This document shows positions 51,968-63,770 of a stretch of 64,000 nucleotides of DNA, one piece after another. The DNA lies in contig JAUMIR010000014.1 of the NCBI GenBank assembly GCA_030847615.1, positions 15,104,501 through 15,168,500 of the forward strand. Direction: 5' to 3'. Below the pieces are notes generated by a model. The model ran no database searches and was not told where the DNA came from. It saw nothing but the letters and a program-made list of their open reading frames with translations. The position numbers and the translations under genes are program-made. Source of the DNA: Gambelia wislizenii (Eukaryota > Chordata > Lepidosauria > Squamata > Crotaphytidae). Positions within the stretch are counted from its first letter, which is position 1. Each line of letters begins with the position of its first letter.

Positions 51968-53960
51968 CGTATACAGGAGACCTAGCCCCTCCCATTTTCT
52001 TATCCGCAACTGATCTTCTTCGTGGTCTCTGTGAATCACACAATTGGGTTATTCCTGCGCCTGCGTAGAGCATTCGGAACCTTCTGGAATCGCTAGGCAG
52101 AATGTGCATTTATACATTTTTGGCGGTAACTCCGCCTACCCTAATGGTTCCCTCAAAAGGTGCTACCGCCTAATTCCCCTCGGTTCCTTTCTTTCTGCCA
52201 CGTTAGCAGCTCGAAGGAACCTTCGGTCGCTTGTTATTTCTACTTACTTTCGGTTTTGACTGGTTTTTGACTCAGATTGGATTTCTTGACTACGACCTTC
52301 TCTTACTCCTTCGGATCTGGCTTGGTTGGTATGACTTTCTATGATTTGACCTTGACTGATTTCTCTTGATGTGTACAGTTTGCCCTTCTTATTTGACGAC
52401 TTGGATCTGTGAGGAAGATGACCTCAAAAGCGGCTTTTAAGAGCTGTGCCATCTGCCAGGTGAAGCTCCCTAGCTCTGGTGGCCATTCATGGTGCCTCAT
52501 TTGCCTGGGTGAGTCCCATAACGTAGACTCCTGTGCCCATTGCAGGGCCTTTACTCCTCAGGCCCAGAAGCACAGATTGTCCTAACTCAAGTCCTTTTTA
52601 GATGAAAAGGTATTGATTGCGACAACCTCGTCAACTCCGGCTGCTCCTCCTATGGCTTCACTGGCCAAACGGGGCCATTCGCCATCGCCCAAGTCCCAGG
52701 CTAAGAGATGCCATCAGTCCAGAAGCGCATCCTCGCACTGATCTGTGGCTTCCGACCACAGGTGCGTCATTCATACAAACACAGCCCTTCATCGGATTCG
52801 ACTCGGGACCAAGCGCCGTCGACATCATCGGCTTCTGTCCAGGACCAAGGCTCCTCGAAACTGAAGGAGGCCCCTCGAGGTGGTGCAACACCTAAAGATA
52901 CTGGTCAAGACCGTACCTCTTCAGATTCTTCAAAGTCTTTGAAGAAGCAGAAGAAGCACATCTCTCAGCCTAAGGATGGTAATAAGCCTAAGAGCGTCTC
53001 GAAGGAGGGAGCCAAGGCACTGGAGGCGAAGCAGCTGGAGCCATTGGGACCACCTGTACCTCCCTCTAAGGACCTTCCTCGTAAGGAAGCTGCTCCAGGT
53101 CACCAGGGACAGAAGGTGCCACCTTTGGTCTCTTTTTCCAGGAAAATCTTGTGAAGAAAGGCCACCCTTCCACCCACCCATGCCGACAACCTTGGTTGAA
53201 ATTGTGGAAGTTGAAGTTCCCTCTGAGGGTGACATTTCCACCTCTCCCCATCGTCGAGGACATTCTCTGGCTCTTGTGGTGTCGCAGGCTGAGTTGCTGC
53301 AGCAAACCACCTCTGACGTTGAGGTCAAGCCAATCTCCACTGAGGATGTTGGATGGGGCCATGCTCCATCTCCTCAAATCCAGTTTGATGAGGCTGATTA
53401 TGGGGCGTATGATTTGGCACGTTCTATCTATCGTGCTCAGTTCTCTTCTCCATCGGGGCCCCAGGTACTGTCACGGCCAGGGTGCTTCAGCTGTCGAAAT
53501 CGTATACAGGCTGGGCCATTTGCCGTTCTCCATCCCGACTGCCTTTCCATGACCTGGGCAGACCCATCTTGGATGAACCACACTATTTGGTACCGACAAG
53601 AAGAGACACTGGAAGCCAAGTCTCCCCATGCCAGGAGACACATCCCTTGCCGCCACTGCCACCTACGCCTCCAGTTTGAACAACCTCTCTCCATCATGGT
53701 CGCTGCAGTCCATCACCTTTGTCTTCATCCTCCAGCGCATCAGATTCATTTGGCTTCTTACCTACCGTATCTTCCATCTCTGCAGCCTGACCTGTGTTTC
53801 TCCAGACCACCTTCGCCATCTTCTGCTGCTGAAAAAAACCCCTTCCATCTGGACAGATGATAAGGAACTAAAAGGAGAACTGGGAGGATGTAAAAAGGTG
53901 CTTCCTTGTCAGAGGATTTTTTTATCTGAGGCATACCTGTACTTCTTGTACATATATATG
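51968..53960 (+). mobile_element. DIRS-like retrotransposon remnant, gag region only
   Basis: A leader ('gtggtctctgtgaatcacacaattggg', 'ctgcgcctgcgtagag') precedes a DIRS-type ORF1 remnant. No reverse transcriptase, RNase H or tyrosine recombinase is seen before the Tigger at 53961. Long frames at 52976-53860 and their reverse are not clearly conserved but may derive from the same element. Confidence 0.6.
52418..53154 (+). pseudogene. DIRS-type ORF1 (LAP2alpha-like), broken
   Basis: Starts MTSKAAFKSCAICQVKLP, then GHSWCLICLGESHNVDSCAH and CRAF: a CxxC...HxxxCxxCLGExH...CxxC pattern. This pattern is typical of the N-terminus of DIRS ORF1 proteins and of LAP2alpha-type domains derived from them. 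TAA at 52583-52585 and a TGA near 52740 interrupt it. After a frame change the region 52708-53154 continues as a Ser/Lys/Pro-rich linker (SSDSSKSLKKQKKHISQPK). The coat-like protein would bind RNA; this copy is dead. Confidence 0.65.
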
Positions 53961-54540
53961 TACAGTAGCACCCCCATATCTGCTGGTTCGCCAACTGCAG
54001 ATTAATTATCCACAGTTGGCAATGGTGTGTGGGGGGTGGAGGGATCTCACCTCCCCCATCCCTTTCCCTGGGAGGGCTCCTGTCACCGCAGGGGTGATCT
54101 CAAGATTGCCTCCTCCCCTTTGACATTTGCCCCTGCAATCGCTGTGGCAGCGGGGCCACAGTGGGGGCAAAGGGGGTGGAGAAGCAATCTTGCCCCCCCT
54201 TTGCCCTCACCATGGCCACACCACAGCAGCGATTGCAGGGGCAAGGGGGTGAGATCACTCCTCCATCCCATTCCCCCTTTGCTCCCGCCATGGCCCCACC
54301 ATGGTGACAGGAGACCTCCCAGGGGAAGGGACGGAGTGATCTTGCCCCCCTTTCCCCCTTCGCCCCTGTAGTCGCTGCCATGGCAGGGCCATGGTGGGGG
54401 CAAAGGAGGAGCGAACTTCCCCCCTTTCCCTGGGATGGCCCCCTGGGATGGCGTTCGCTATTATCCATGGAATTCACCATCCACGGGAAGCTCCGGAACC
54501 AATCCCCCGTGGATACAGGGTGCTACTGTACAGTCTTCCT
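53961..54540. mobile_element. Tigger/pogo-like element, family B, full length
   Basis: TA at both ends (53961, 54539). TIRs CAGTAGCACCCCCATATCTG and ATACAGGGTGCTACTG. G/C-rich interior with 'ggggcaaagg' type repeats. A model for the copies at 441-804 and 56976-57457. Confidence 0.9.
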
Positions 54541-54943
54541 GCCACATTTCCACATTAAGCATTTGTGGATTTGATTATTCCTGGATTACTGTATTTGCTA
54601 CTGCCTCTGCTGCCACCCTATACATAACAAAAAAAGTTCTCTCTAGGCATTTCTAGGTCCTCCAGCATGATTCTATGGTCAACATCCACCAGACATTGAT
54701 CATAGAATTGTTCTGGGGGACCTAGAAATGCCTAGAGAAAACACTTCTCCAGGCACTTCTAAGTCCTCCCTCTCTAAACATTTCTAGGTCCTCCAGTGTG
54801 ATCCTATCATGAACTTCCAACAAAAGTTGGAATGCTACAGAAGTTTTCTCTCAGTAAAAAATTAAAATCCTATATTCATGGTTTTTCCACTTTTGTGAGG
54901 ATCCTGAGCCCCTAAACCCCATGAAAGTTGAAGTCTGATTGTA
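54539..54943. mobile_element. Tigger/pogo-like element, family C/D relative
   Basis: TA then CAGTCTTCCTGCC; ends GAAGTCTGATTG then TA. It shares its left TA with the preceding element. Interior has three copies of 'ctaggcatttctaggtcctcc'. A (TG)n run follows at 54942-54964. Confidence 0.6.
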
Positions 54944-54964
54944 TGTGTGTGTGTGTGTGTGTGT

Positions 54965-55295
54965 TCCTACTCTAGCCAGGACGCTGCATGGATTCCAAAT
55001 GGGAAGGGATCTGTTGTTTTTCATCCAGTCAATTCAAATTACTGTTGTGTACTTTTTGCTGTAATAGATAGATGCACATTTCTTGCAGCAAAGGGGCATG
55101 TGTGAGAAATAAGCTCAGATTTCCAAACTGTGGGTTAATGCACAACAGGACTTGTGAGACCCTGGAGCTGTTGTTTTTGCTGTCCCCAGTGATTAACTGA
55201 AAATGCTGCTGCGTGACTTTGTGGAAGTTGGCTATGAATGCAGACCCAAAATGACATGGGAGGTGGGGGGAGAGAGTAAGAAGAATCATGTAATG
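54965..55295. other. Unassigned spacer
   Basis: No gene or repeat recognised. Confidence 0.4.
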
Positions 55296-55568
55296 TAAAA
55301 GATGGAGCCAGCCTGCTTTCTGTTGCTTTAGAGACTCAAATGTGAACCAGTGGATTCAAATTACAAGAAAAGAGATTGCACCTAAACATTAGGAAGAACT
55401 TTTTTTTGCTGTATGGGCAATCTGGCAGAAGAATAGATTGTCTTGGGGGATGGTGGACTCTCCATGGTTAGATATTGGATTGTTCAGGAGCACTATAGTG
55501 GTGTATTCCCGCATGGCAGGGGAATGGACTAGCTGCCCTTCTGGTCTCTTCCAGTTCTAAGATTCTAT
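55296..55568 (+). mobile_element. Old CR1 3' end
   Basis: 'gatggagccagcctgctttctg', 'aaacattaggaagaactt' and 'atggcaggggaatggactagc...ggtctcttccagttctaagattctatt'. Strongly diverged. Confidence 0.85.
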
Positions 55569-56394
55569 TATTTGATTATACAGTATACAATAAGGGTAGG
55601 GTTGCCAGTTCATGATTGTCCCAGACTCTGAGGTTTCCAAGCCAAAACTTGAGGCCTTGGGACAACCCCTGGTGATGTCATTAAGATCATGAAGCACCTG
55701 CCACAGTTGCTCACAGATTGTCATTCAAACACACAAAGAGAGAATGTATTTTCCTGATTGGAGATCAAGGACTTGATCACACCAGCCTGTTGTCTAACAG
55801 CAATCATGCTGTTGAAGCAAACGGGAACATCCGGGTTTGAAAACAATCACTATCACACTTCTTTGCAATTGCACAATTGCACTCCTTTGGTGATCCATGG
55901 TGCCATGCTCACTCTTCCACACTGCCTCACCAACCCTGCCTTCCTACTCCTGTATGCCCTACCCAGAACATCCATGCCTTTTGATTTTTTAAATTTTTAT
56001 TTTGCTGCAATTGTGCAACTGCAGCCAATGATAAAATAAAACAAAGAAAAATAAAATAAAAGGGAAATTATGTAAACCAACCTCAGGCTGCTTGGGAATA
56101 GCGAGGGGAGAGGGAGAGGGAGAGGTGGAGAATCATGCCCACTCATTCCACATGATTGCCAGAATATTGGAACTGTAGCAGAAGGGGCCTATCGCACCAG
56201 GGACAGTAGTGGAAAAGCAGCAGTATTGGGAGCCATTGATGGGTCTTCCCTGTCAATGAAAGGAAGCACTCCACCTGTGATTGAAATACAAAGCAGCAAC
56301 ATGAGAGACACACCCAAAGATGCTGTTATCTGGCAGTAATTATGATTTACCAGTCTCACATGTTAAAGTCCTAAGAGAGAAATCTTAGCTAAAG
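55569..56394. other. Spacer with a dispersed segment
   Basis: 55585-55745 ('gttgccagttcatgattgtccc', 'ccctggtgatgtcat') resembles 33100-33260 and 56755-56800. 55746-56390 may hold a decayed MITE; no firm assignment. Confidence 0.4.
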
Positions 56395-56510
56395 GGACTG
56401 CTTCCAGATCAAGGTGAAATGAGGGGCTTATTTCTTCTCACTTATTTAGGAAGACAGGATAAGGAACCTTTAACCTAGCTGACTTGCTTCTAGTCAGACA
56501 GTAGACGCAG
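56395..56510. repeat. Dispersed segment shared with 8885-8995
   Basis: Matches in reverse orientation ('ggtgaaatgagggg', 'ggaagacaggataaggaac', 'tgcttctagtcaga'). Unknown class. Confidence 0.6.
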
Positions 56511-56975
56511 TGAAGAATGGAGGTCAAGTCCTGACATCACAACAGCTATGAGGGAAAGAGAAAGCTAAGTCAATACACAGAACCTCCGGGGAGTCTTTGC
56601 AAGTTTCATCAACAAATTAATTAAGCTTTACATGATTGTAGCAAGCTGCTGCTCTGCTAGCAGAACTGGAGATTTTCTTTTGTCCAAAGATGAACAGGTC
56701 AAAACTGGAGAATTTGCACCCTTGTCTCCTGCCTTAAGATGACCCATGGACAGTGAGGACTCAGGGCCAGGCCCTGAGATCTGGCAACCCTACCTGTCTG
56801 GAGGTCTCCTCTGATGAAGCTATCAGTCTGTGGCCTGGTTCTGGCAACATAGCCAGATGTGTCTCTTATACCCCTCCCACTCTCCATCAGCAATGGAAGG
56901 GCCATGGGGGTCTATCACAGTGCAACAGTGAATACTGGAATGGGGCTTTGGACATTTGTGGAGGGAAGAAAAGAA
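56511..56975. other. Spacer with a dispersed segment
   Basis: 56755-56800 ('ccctgagatctggcaaccct') recurs at 35420-35450. Otherwise unassigned. Confidence 0.4.
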
Positions 56976-57457
56976 TACAGTAGCACCCCGCCATCTGCAG
57001 GGGATTGGTTCTGGGCCCCACCACAGATGGTGAAAATCATGGATAATAGTGAACGCCACTGCCGCTGTGCCGGGACCCTCCCCCCACCCACCGTAACCCT
57101 CCGCCCGCCTGCCCAGTGGCACAAGATCGCCTCCTTCCCCCACCCGGCTGTTGGAACCCCCCCCCCACAAAGGTTGCTTCCTCCTTCCGCCCACCTGCCC
57201 AGTCGCCTGTTTGCCACAGCCCCACATGTGCACGAGAGGTCACCGCCAGAACCTCCCCTGCAAAGGTCGCTTCCTCCCTCCACCTGCCTGCCCAACCACC
57301 TGCTCGCCACAACCCCGTGCGTGTACATAAGGTTGCCTCCTTCCCCTACCTGCTGCAACCCCGGTGAGCTCACCTCCTCCCTCCCACCCCGCCATTGCCA
57401 TCTGCGAATAATTGAATCAGTGGATGGCAAATCAGTGGATGATAGGGTGCTACTGTA
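56976..57457. mobile_element. Tigger/pogo-like element, family B, full length
   Basis: TA at 56976-56977 and 57456-57457; TIRs CAGTAGCACCCCGCCATCTG and GATGATAGGGTGCTACTG. C-rich interior with 'gcttcctcc' repeats; the long frames on both strands reflect this. Confidence 0.9.
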
Positions 57458-58140
57458 CCAACCTCCACAACAGAAATACATATTCAAAAGTAAAGTGGAA
57501 TTACGCTTGCATGTCACTAACAGGATACCAGACAATGTGTCAAAGAGCACTGTTGCACACCCAAATGTGCAAGTGAATGGCCATCCCAATGCACAGCTGT
57601 GTGTGCAAGTCTACTTCCACAACCATGAACCATGTGGCCAATTCTCAATGTGCAAAAATACCCAAATTCTTCCGCATGGGGCATGCAGACATGCATTAGA
57701 CACCACCAGGATTCCAGCCATGACTGTTCTTTGTATTCTAAGCCAAGGAAGAAATGTATTAAGAATCTTTTAAGGGAAATCTCTGAAGATGAGGATGAAG
57801 CTCAGGTTAAAATGCTATATCCATTGTCTTATCTAGATACATTTGTGAAAGATGAAGGTGCTGGATTTACAGCGGTTGCCCAACATTTTGAGCTTTGTTG
57901 AATCCAGTTTTCTGAATTGTAAAGACACGATTCAATATATTTTTGAATAAACACACAAAAATAAAGGCATGGGGCATTGTTTCTTTGTTGAGATTTTACT
58001 CATCTCTAACTCTTCACATGTATCTGTTTTGCAGGTTTTTTTAATTCAACCATCACAAAGGTAATGTTTTGAAAAAGTTCTGCATTGTCACTGTAGTGGT
58101 TGAATAAACTATTAGCCTGTGATGACATATGTAAAATGCA
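57458..58140. other. Unassigned spacer
   Basis: Frames of up to about 90 codons without motifs. Nothing recognised. Confidence 0.4.
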
Positions 58141-58750
58141 GGGGTTGTCTAGATGAGACGATCACACAGATTGGTGTGCATTATCACACATTTGCAACAG
58201 TGTTCATTTGTCTCCATGGTGTTTTGGCAAAATGCGAAAGCTATCTGTGTTTCAAGTGCACATGTAGCCATTCCTGTGAATCAAGATGGTACAGCGCATT
58301 ATTATACCCCCCATGTGTTGTTGCTGCTGCACAGTATTTTTTTAAACTTGTAAATCAAAGGAGTGCAAGTGCGACCATCTGCTTATAAAAAGCTCTTCGG
58401 TCACCTCGGCTCTGCAACAAGGCGCACACTTGATAACACTAAATGTGAAACTGACACTTCCGGCTATTTCCTTGCTGGCAAGCCCACCCCCACACATCCA
58501 AGCAATCCACTGTCCACGTCTGCCCTTGCTGAGAATGCACAGTGTCCTGAATTGGATGTCCAGATGTGCACTAATGGTAAGCTGACACATTATTTAAAAA
58601 ACGGGGAAATCCGCGAAGACTTTTCCCCTGCAGTAGATGAAGTTTTGGGGACCCCTCCTTCTGAATACTGTTAATCTCGTTTGTGGTGTGTTAGGACAAA
58701 AGGTATTCTAGTCACATTCTGTGAGGAATATTTTCATTGTCTAGACAATT
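58141..58750 (+). mobile_element. Family W MITE
   Basis: Left GGGGTTGTCTAGATGAG. Interior follows the copy at 48389 closely. Right end near TTGTCTAGACAA at 58738-58749. The right third is diverged or differs. Confidence 0.7.
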
Positions 58751-59207
58751 TAAGCAAAATTGCTCCTGCTAGGCTAATTCTAAGAGCCACCTGCACCACC
58801 AGAGATGGCCACTTGGGGGCATGCTTGACTTCTAATCTAAGCCCATTTAAATGTAGGTGCAGAACTACAGGAATCTATCTGGCACTGGAACCAAAAAAGA
58901 AGGGGTGAACTTCAACAGGGAAAAGGACAACAATTTTGTAATTCCTCTAATTAAATAAGGGGGAACCTCCCCAAATTTAAATTTAATCTCTAGCTACATT
59001 GATATAGAGCAAGGGTGGCAGAAGGGTGGCCCTAGGGCTGCATGTGGCCTTCCATGGCTGTCTTTCTGGACCACGGAGCCCCTAGATGAATCTTTTTCTT
59101 CCCTCTGAAAAGACAAAAAGAGCAGCTGCCCACTTCTTCCAACTTTTGCAAAAGTCCTATTTGTTCCAGAGCAGATGTCAACCTGAGAGGTGACAAACAC
59201 CTCCCGG
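58751..59207. other. Spacer with a hAT-like scrap
   Basis: At 59008-59060 'gcaagggtggcagaagggtggcc..ctgcatgtggcc' resembles hAT Charlie-type ends. No other assignment. Confidence 0.4.
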
Positions 59208-59476
59208 TACAGTTGGACTCCCCCTACCTGCAGAACCAATACCTGCGGTTTCAGTTATTCATGGGACACAAAATAGGGATGCATACCCTAGAGTTGTGCT
59301 GGGAAATGCCTAGAGAGGCAGTCTCTCTAGGCATCTTCTAGGTCCTCCAATGCAACTCTGTGGTATGTTTTTACTGGAAGTCCTTTATTTTAATAGAGTT
59401 TGCTGTCATCCATGGTTTCCAGTATCCACAGTAAGTCCAGGAACCGAAACCCCATGGATACAGGGGTCCAACTGTA
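59208..59476. mobile_element. Tigger/pogo-like MITE, family C
   Basis: TA at 59208 and 59475; TIRs CAGTTGGACTCCCCCTACCT and GGATACAGGGGTCCAACTG. Interior 'tgcaactctgtggtatgttttta' as at 1253-1496. Confidence 0.9.
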
Positions 59477-59550
59477 CATGAAGACACCCCTGAGGTATTA
59501 AACAGCAATTCCATTCAGTTAAGGACTGAAACAAAGAAGACACTTTAGAG

Positions 59551-59695
59551 CAGTGATTGCCAACCTCTAGTCCTCCAAGTGTTTTGGACTTCAACTCCCA
59601 GAAGCATCAGTCACCTCGGCCAATGATCAAGGATTATGGGAGCTGAGGTCCCAAACATCTGGAAGACCAGAGTTTGGTAAACATCGTTTTAGATC
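59551..59695. mobile_element. Palindromic fold-back MITE
   Basis: 'gattgccaacctctagtcctcc..gttttggacttcaactcccag' pairs with 'gggagctgaggtcccaaacatctggaagaccagagtttggtaaac'. This is the widespread sauropsid/hAT-type fold-back. Confidence 0.75.
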
Positions 59696-61042
59696 ATTGG
59701 AGTATCCTCCCCAAACCTGGCACCTTCCTGAGGTATTAGACCAGGGGTGGAGAACCTTTTTACTATGGAAGGCCACTTTTAATTTCGGAGATAGTAAACA
59801 GACCACATATTACCGTCTTTCCTGGAGTAGTCCTCGCTGTGGAATATACCCACTCCCATATTGTATAGAAGTACAAAAATAAACATGGGGACAATAAATG
59901 ATAATTTCTAAAATGGTTATTTAAATGCAAATTTATTATTATTTATCCTACATCTTATATAATTTTTTAAAAATGTATTTTCCACAAAAACAAAAGAAAA
60001 AGATGATGATAACTTTATCATATCAGAGGACCATTTGAGGACCCAGATAACCAGTTTAATGAGATTTTTGTGTTTGTTTCTTATTTGAAAGAAACTGAAT
60101 ATTGGGTTCCAACTTAGTAATATGTAACTTGAGTTGGTCTTCTAAATGAACATCAGTTATTTGGGTCCTTAAATGGGTCTTAATTTGTGTGAGATATGAA
60201 AAAGTTGATTTGCAGCAGTAAGTAGTTCCAAAGCAAGAAAGCAGTTTATGAGAATATTGATGTAAAGATGGGTATTCAATTGCGTTTTTCCATATTTCAA
60301 TGGCATCTTTCTTGGTATCAAAAAGAGACTTTATAATATTATCTTCACATAACTCAAACAATTCCATTGTAGTTCACTGGGTGCCTTTGAGATATCAACT
60401 ATCTTTGGTTCAAATGCTGATTTCATTGTGAAAGTATGTTCTTCAAAGTCAGAAAACCTTTCAGTATATTCTTCAATTAATGAATCCAAAACAGCTACGT
60501 ATTCTTGAAATGTTCATGTACATATTCCTGTTCATCTAACACTTTTGCTAAGTGCGGGAAATGTTCTTCAGAAATTTTTGATTGAGAAAAGAGAGTTTTG
60601 AAAGATAATAACTTTTTTTGAAATGCCTGGATTTTTGCTACATATCATATATATGTTTTGTGTTACCTTACAAAGAAAGATTTAATTCATTTTGCTTTAC
60701 CATAACGTCACACAAAAATGCAGCATTTCTGCAAAATTCATCATCTAGTAATTTGCATTGCTGTTGTTCCTCATAAAATCTCACACAATCTGTTCTCACA
60801 AAGATAAAATTTTGACTAAAACTTGTCCTCTTGATAGCCAGCGCACTTTGGAATGATACAGTAAATTTGTCAACTTTCTCTGGATCTAAACATCCTACTG
60901 CTTCAACAATGCATTCCTGTATCATTTCCACATCACTAAATGGTTTGCCCCCTTTTCCAAGTATGTATGCTGTTTTATATGTAACATCAATTGCAGCAGT
61001 TCCTTGATTAAGAAAACCACTGAAAGCTTGTTTTTGATGCTG

Positions 61043-61062
61043 CTTTTCTTTTTTCATTTTCT
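61043..61062. repeat. Left target-site duplication of the L1
   Basis: CTTTTCTTTTTTCATTTTCT occurs here and at 63656-63675, on both sides of the L1. Both copies belong to the transposase MKKEK codons. Confidence 0.85.
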
Positions 61063-63655
61063 TTTTTTAAATATATATTTTTATTGAGTTACATAACATA
61101 ACATACTTGTCTTTCTTCAAAGATATCTATTACAATATATTATCTTATAGTACATGCAACATAAAAATTACATAACTAAAAGAAAAATACATCCATTTCA
61201 CATTCAGTGGTCCATTACGCATAATGTTAATTGCTAAATTTATCTTGACATCTCAATAAATTAACCATGTTTCCACTTCTTGTTTTCCCTTAGTCTTCTA
61301 ATTATTTTTCTGAACTTCCTAATTGGTTCCCCTTAAATACACCAGAGATATTTCTTGTTTAAAAAAGGATGTCCTATATATTCTGAATATCAAGTACCCA
61401 TGTTTCTTCTAAGCTCCCTGTTTCTAATTGTCTGATTCTGATCTAATACCTTGTCAGGCTCCATATGTAGGTTTTTTTCCTTATTTTTTTTTCTATAGAT
61501 CAAGATCTTTTAGCTTTTTCCATTTCTCCTTCCAATATAATTTTACAGGGGCCCACTCCTGCTCTATTACTTTGTTTGTTTTATCTTTCAATACCGTTAG
61601 TTTATCCATTTCCATCATGTCGCTCAATTTAATTGCCCATTCTCCGGTCGTTGGAAGCTATTTTTTTTTCCATTTTGAGGCAAACAGTAGCCTAGCTGCT
61701 GAGACCATATATAAGATTATCCTCCAGGATCCTTTTGTGATTTTATTTTTAACTCCATCTAACATATCTAACGTATTTCTGGGTCCATTGAGAATTTTAA
61801 TTCCAAGATCTCACTTATTTTATTATGTACTTGTCTCCAGAAACTTTTTGTTTTAGGGCAGCTCCACCAGATATGAAACATGGTGCCTCTTGCACTAATA
61901 CATTTCCAGCACTCAGTTTTGCCTGTTTTATATATCTTATCTAATTTTACCGGTGTGAGGTACCACCTGTATAAAATTTTCATGTAGTTCTCCTTCAGAT
62001 TTTGCGAGAGGGTAAATTTCATTGTATCTTTCCATCATCTTTCCCATTTAGCCAGTTCAATGACTTTGCCTATATCTTGTGCCCATCTGATCATTTGATC
62101 TTTCACAATTTCACTTTCCAGTTCTCTCCCTAGGCAGATGTTATAGTATTTTGCCACATGTTGTTTTTTATTATCAAATATAATTCCACCTATTTCATTT
62201 TTCCCCATATCGAAGTTCTCTATTCTGAGGTCCATTTTGAATCTTTCATTCAACTGCTTATATGAAAACCAGTTCATTTTATATCCTTTAGTTTCTAGAT
62301 GTTCCCTGGAATGTATTTGAATACTTCCATGTGGCTCTCTCTTTAGTATATCCCAATATTTAATCCAGTTTTCATTCCTCAGTTTGGTTCTTCCAAAGAA
62401 CGCTTCTTCTGTTGATATCCAAAGAGGGATCTCTTTATAATATTGTTTCTTTATATTGGACCAAATTTTAAAGAGAGCTCTTCTTACTATATGGTTGTTG
62501 AAGCCTCTATGATCTTTTCTTTTTCCGTACCACATATATGCGTGCCAACCATAACATAAGTCAAAACCTTCTGGGGCCAATAGTCTATCATTCCTCAGGG
62601 AGATCCATTCTTCTAACCACGAAAGCACACACGCTTGGTAATATAATCTTAAGTCCGGTAGGGCACAGCCGCCTTTTTCTTTTTTGTCTATCAGTACTTT
62701 CCATTTCACTCTTGGTTTCTTTCCTGCCCAGAGGTATTTTGAAATTTCTGACTGCCAGATTTTAAAGCAATTGTTATTGTAAATGATTGGTAAATTCTGG
62801 AAAAGATACATGAATCTGGGCAGAATATTCGTCTTTATTGTTTATATTTTCCCAAGAAGTGATAGATGTAATTTGTTCCACTTAAGTAGGTCAGATTTGA
62901 TTTCCTTCCATAGTTTGGTATAATTATTTTCAAATAGGTCCATATTCCTTTTCGTGATCCATACTCCTAGATATTTTTTTTTTCCAATCTTATACCCCAT
63001 TTTACTCGAAATCTTTTCTTCTTGTGCATTTGAGAGATTTTTGGTCAGGACCATTGTTTTGTCTTTGTTTATTTTAAATCCCACTACCTGTGAAAATTCT
63101 TCTAAGGCTCTTCCTACCTCTTCAAGTTGTTTTATCAGATCTTCCAAAAAAATTACTAAATCATCTGCGTATGCTTTTATTTTAAACTCGTGACCTCTGA
63201 TTTTTGTACCTTTGATACTCTCATTTCTTTTAATACTGTTAATTAGTACTTTGATCACAATGATAAAGAGAAGGGGAGAGAGTGGGCATCCCTGCCTTGT
63301 ACCGTTGCTCAATCTAAATTTCTCTGTTTTTTCCCCATTTATCATCAATCGGGCGTGTTGGTCTCAGTATATCTGACTTATCCATTTGATAAATGTATCT
63401 CCCATGTCCATTTTGACTATAACTTTTTTCATAAAGCTCCAATTGACCTTGTCAAATGCCTTTTCGGGATCAATGAAGAACATAGCTAGACCTTTTTCGT
63501 TGTGAGTTTCATAGAATTCAAGGAGGTCTAATATAGTTCTGATGTTGTCTTTCGGGAGTCTATTCGTCAGAAAACCATTTTGGTCCTTTTGTATTATCTC
63601 TGAAAGTATCAGTTGCAATACTCTGGTTTCTCTTCAGATCATATAAATCTTTCGC
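61063..63655 (-). mobile_element. L1 LINE, 5'-truncated
   Basis: A 2.6-kb L1 on the minus strand. The 3' end is at 61063 (an A-rich tail seen as T-rich on the plus strand, with AATAAA nearby) and truncation is within ORF2 at 63655. A perfect 20-bp duplication flanks it. ORF2 is broken by several stops. Confidence 0.95.
61768..63655 (-). pseudogene. L1 ORF2 fragment: reverse transcriptase and C-terminal domain
   Basis: From the 5' side: QKDQNGFLTNRLPKDNIRTI and PEKAFDKVNWSFMKKVI (RT motif A; the usual D before EKAFD changed to P), NGTRQGCPLSPLLFI, AYADDLVIFLED (catalytic YADD retained), GFKINKDKTMVLT. Then KYLWAGKKPRVKWKVL, LPDLRLYYQACVLSWLEEWI and the C-terminal TECWKCISARGTMFHIWWSC with its Cys/His motif. 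The endonuclease part is missing. Stops occur near 63363, 62840 and 62030. Typical of squamate L1; dead copy. Confidence 0.92.
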
Positions 63656-63675
63656 CTTTTCTTTTTTCATTTTCT
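63656..63675. repeat. Right target-site duplication of the L1
   Basis: Identical to 61043-61062. Confidence 0.85.
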
Positions 63676-63770
63676 GAAGTGCAGATTTAGAGGCTTCTCC
63701 CCCTAGTTTGACACATTTGTGGTCTCTGTGAGATACATAATGCTGGTTCACATTGTATTTTTAAAATGTC

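Larger units (their letters stand above)
60056..63770 (-). pseudogene. hAT transposase (ZBED5/SCAND3-like), broken and split
   Basis: Order on the minus strand: NQHYVSHRDHKCVKLGGEAS ending ALQKMKKEK (63675-63751, after a zinc-finger-type start), then an L1 insertion, then MKKEKQHQKQAFSGFLNQGT and AYILGKGGKPFSDVEMIQEC (61057-60850). A deletion removes the catalytic centre. It continues with EFCRNAAFLCDVMVKQNELN (about 60700), FPHLAKVLDEQEY (about 60550, then a stop and frame change), and the dimerisation tail LSCFGTTYCCKSTFSYLTQI with TDVHLEDQLKLH (60056-60367). These are the characteristic hAT blocks. The gene cannot give an active enzyme. Confidence 0.85.

Noticed and set aside
52976..53860. 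294-codon frame after the DIRS-like ORF1
   Set aside because: No recognisable domain and no continuity with ORF1; the opposite strand and other frames are equally open.
54083..54480. Gly-rich open frames
   Set aside because: G/C-rich interior of a Tigger-like element.
56859..57773. 304-codon plus-strand and 224-codon minus-strand frames
   Set aside because: Mostly the C-rich interior of a Tigger-like element; not conserved with the sister copy.
61428..61856. 142-codon plus-strand frame
   Set aside because: Antisense to the L1 3' region; low-complexity Phe/Ser-rich.
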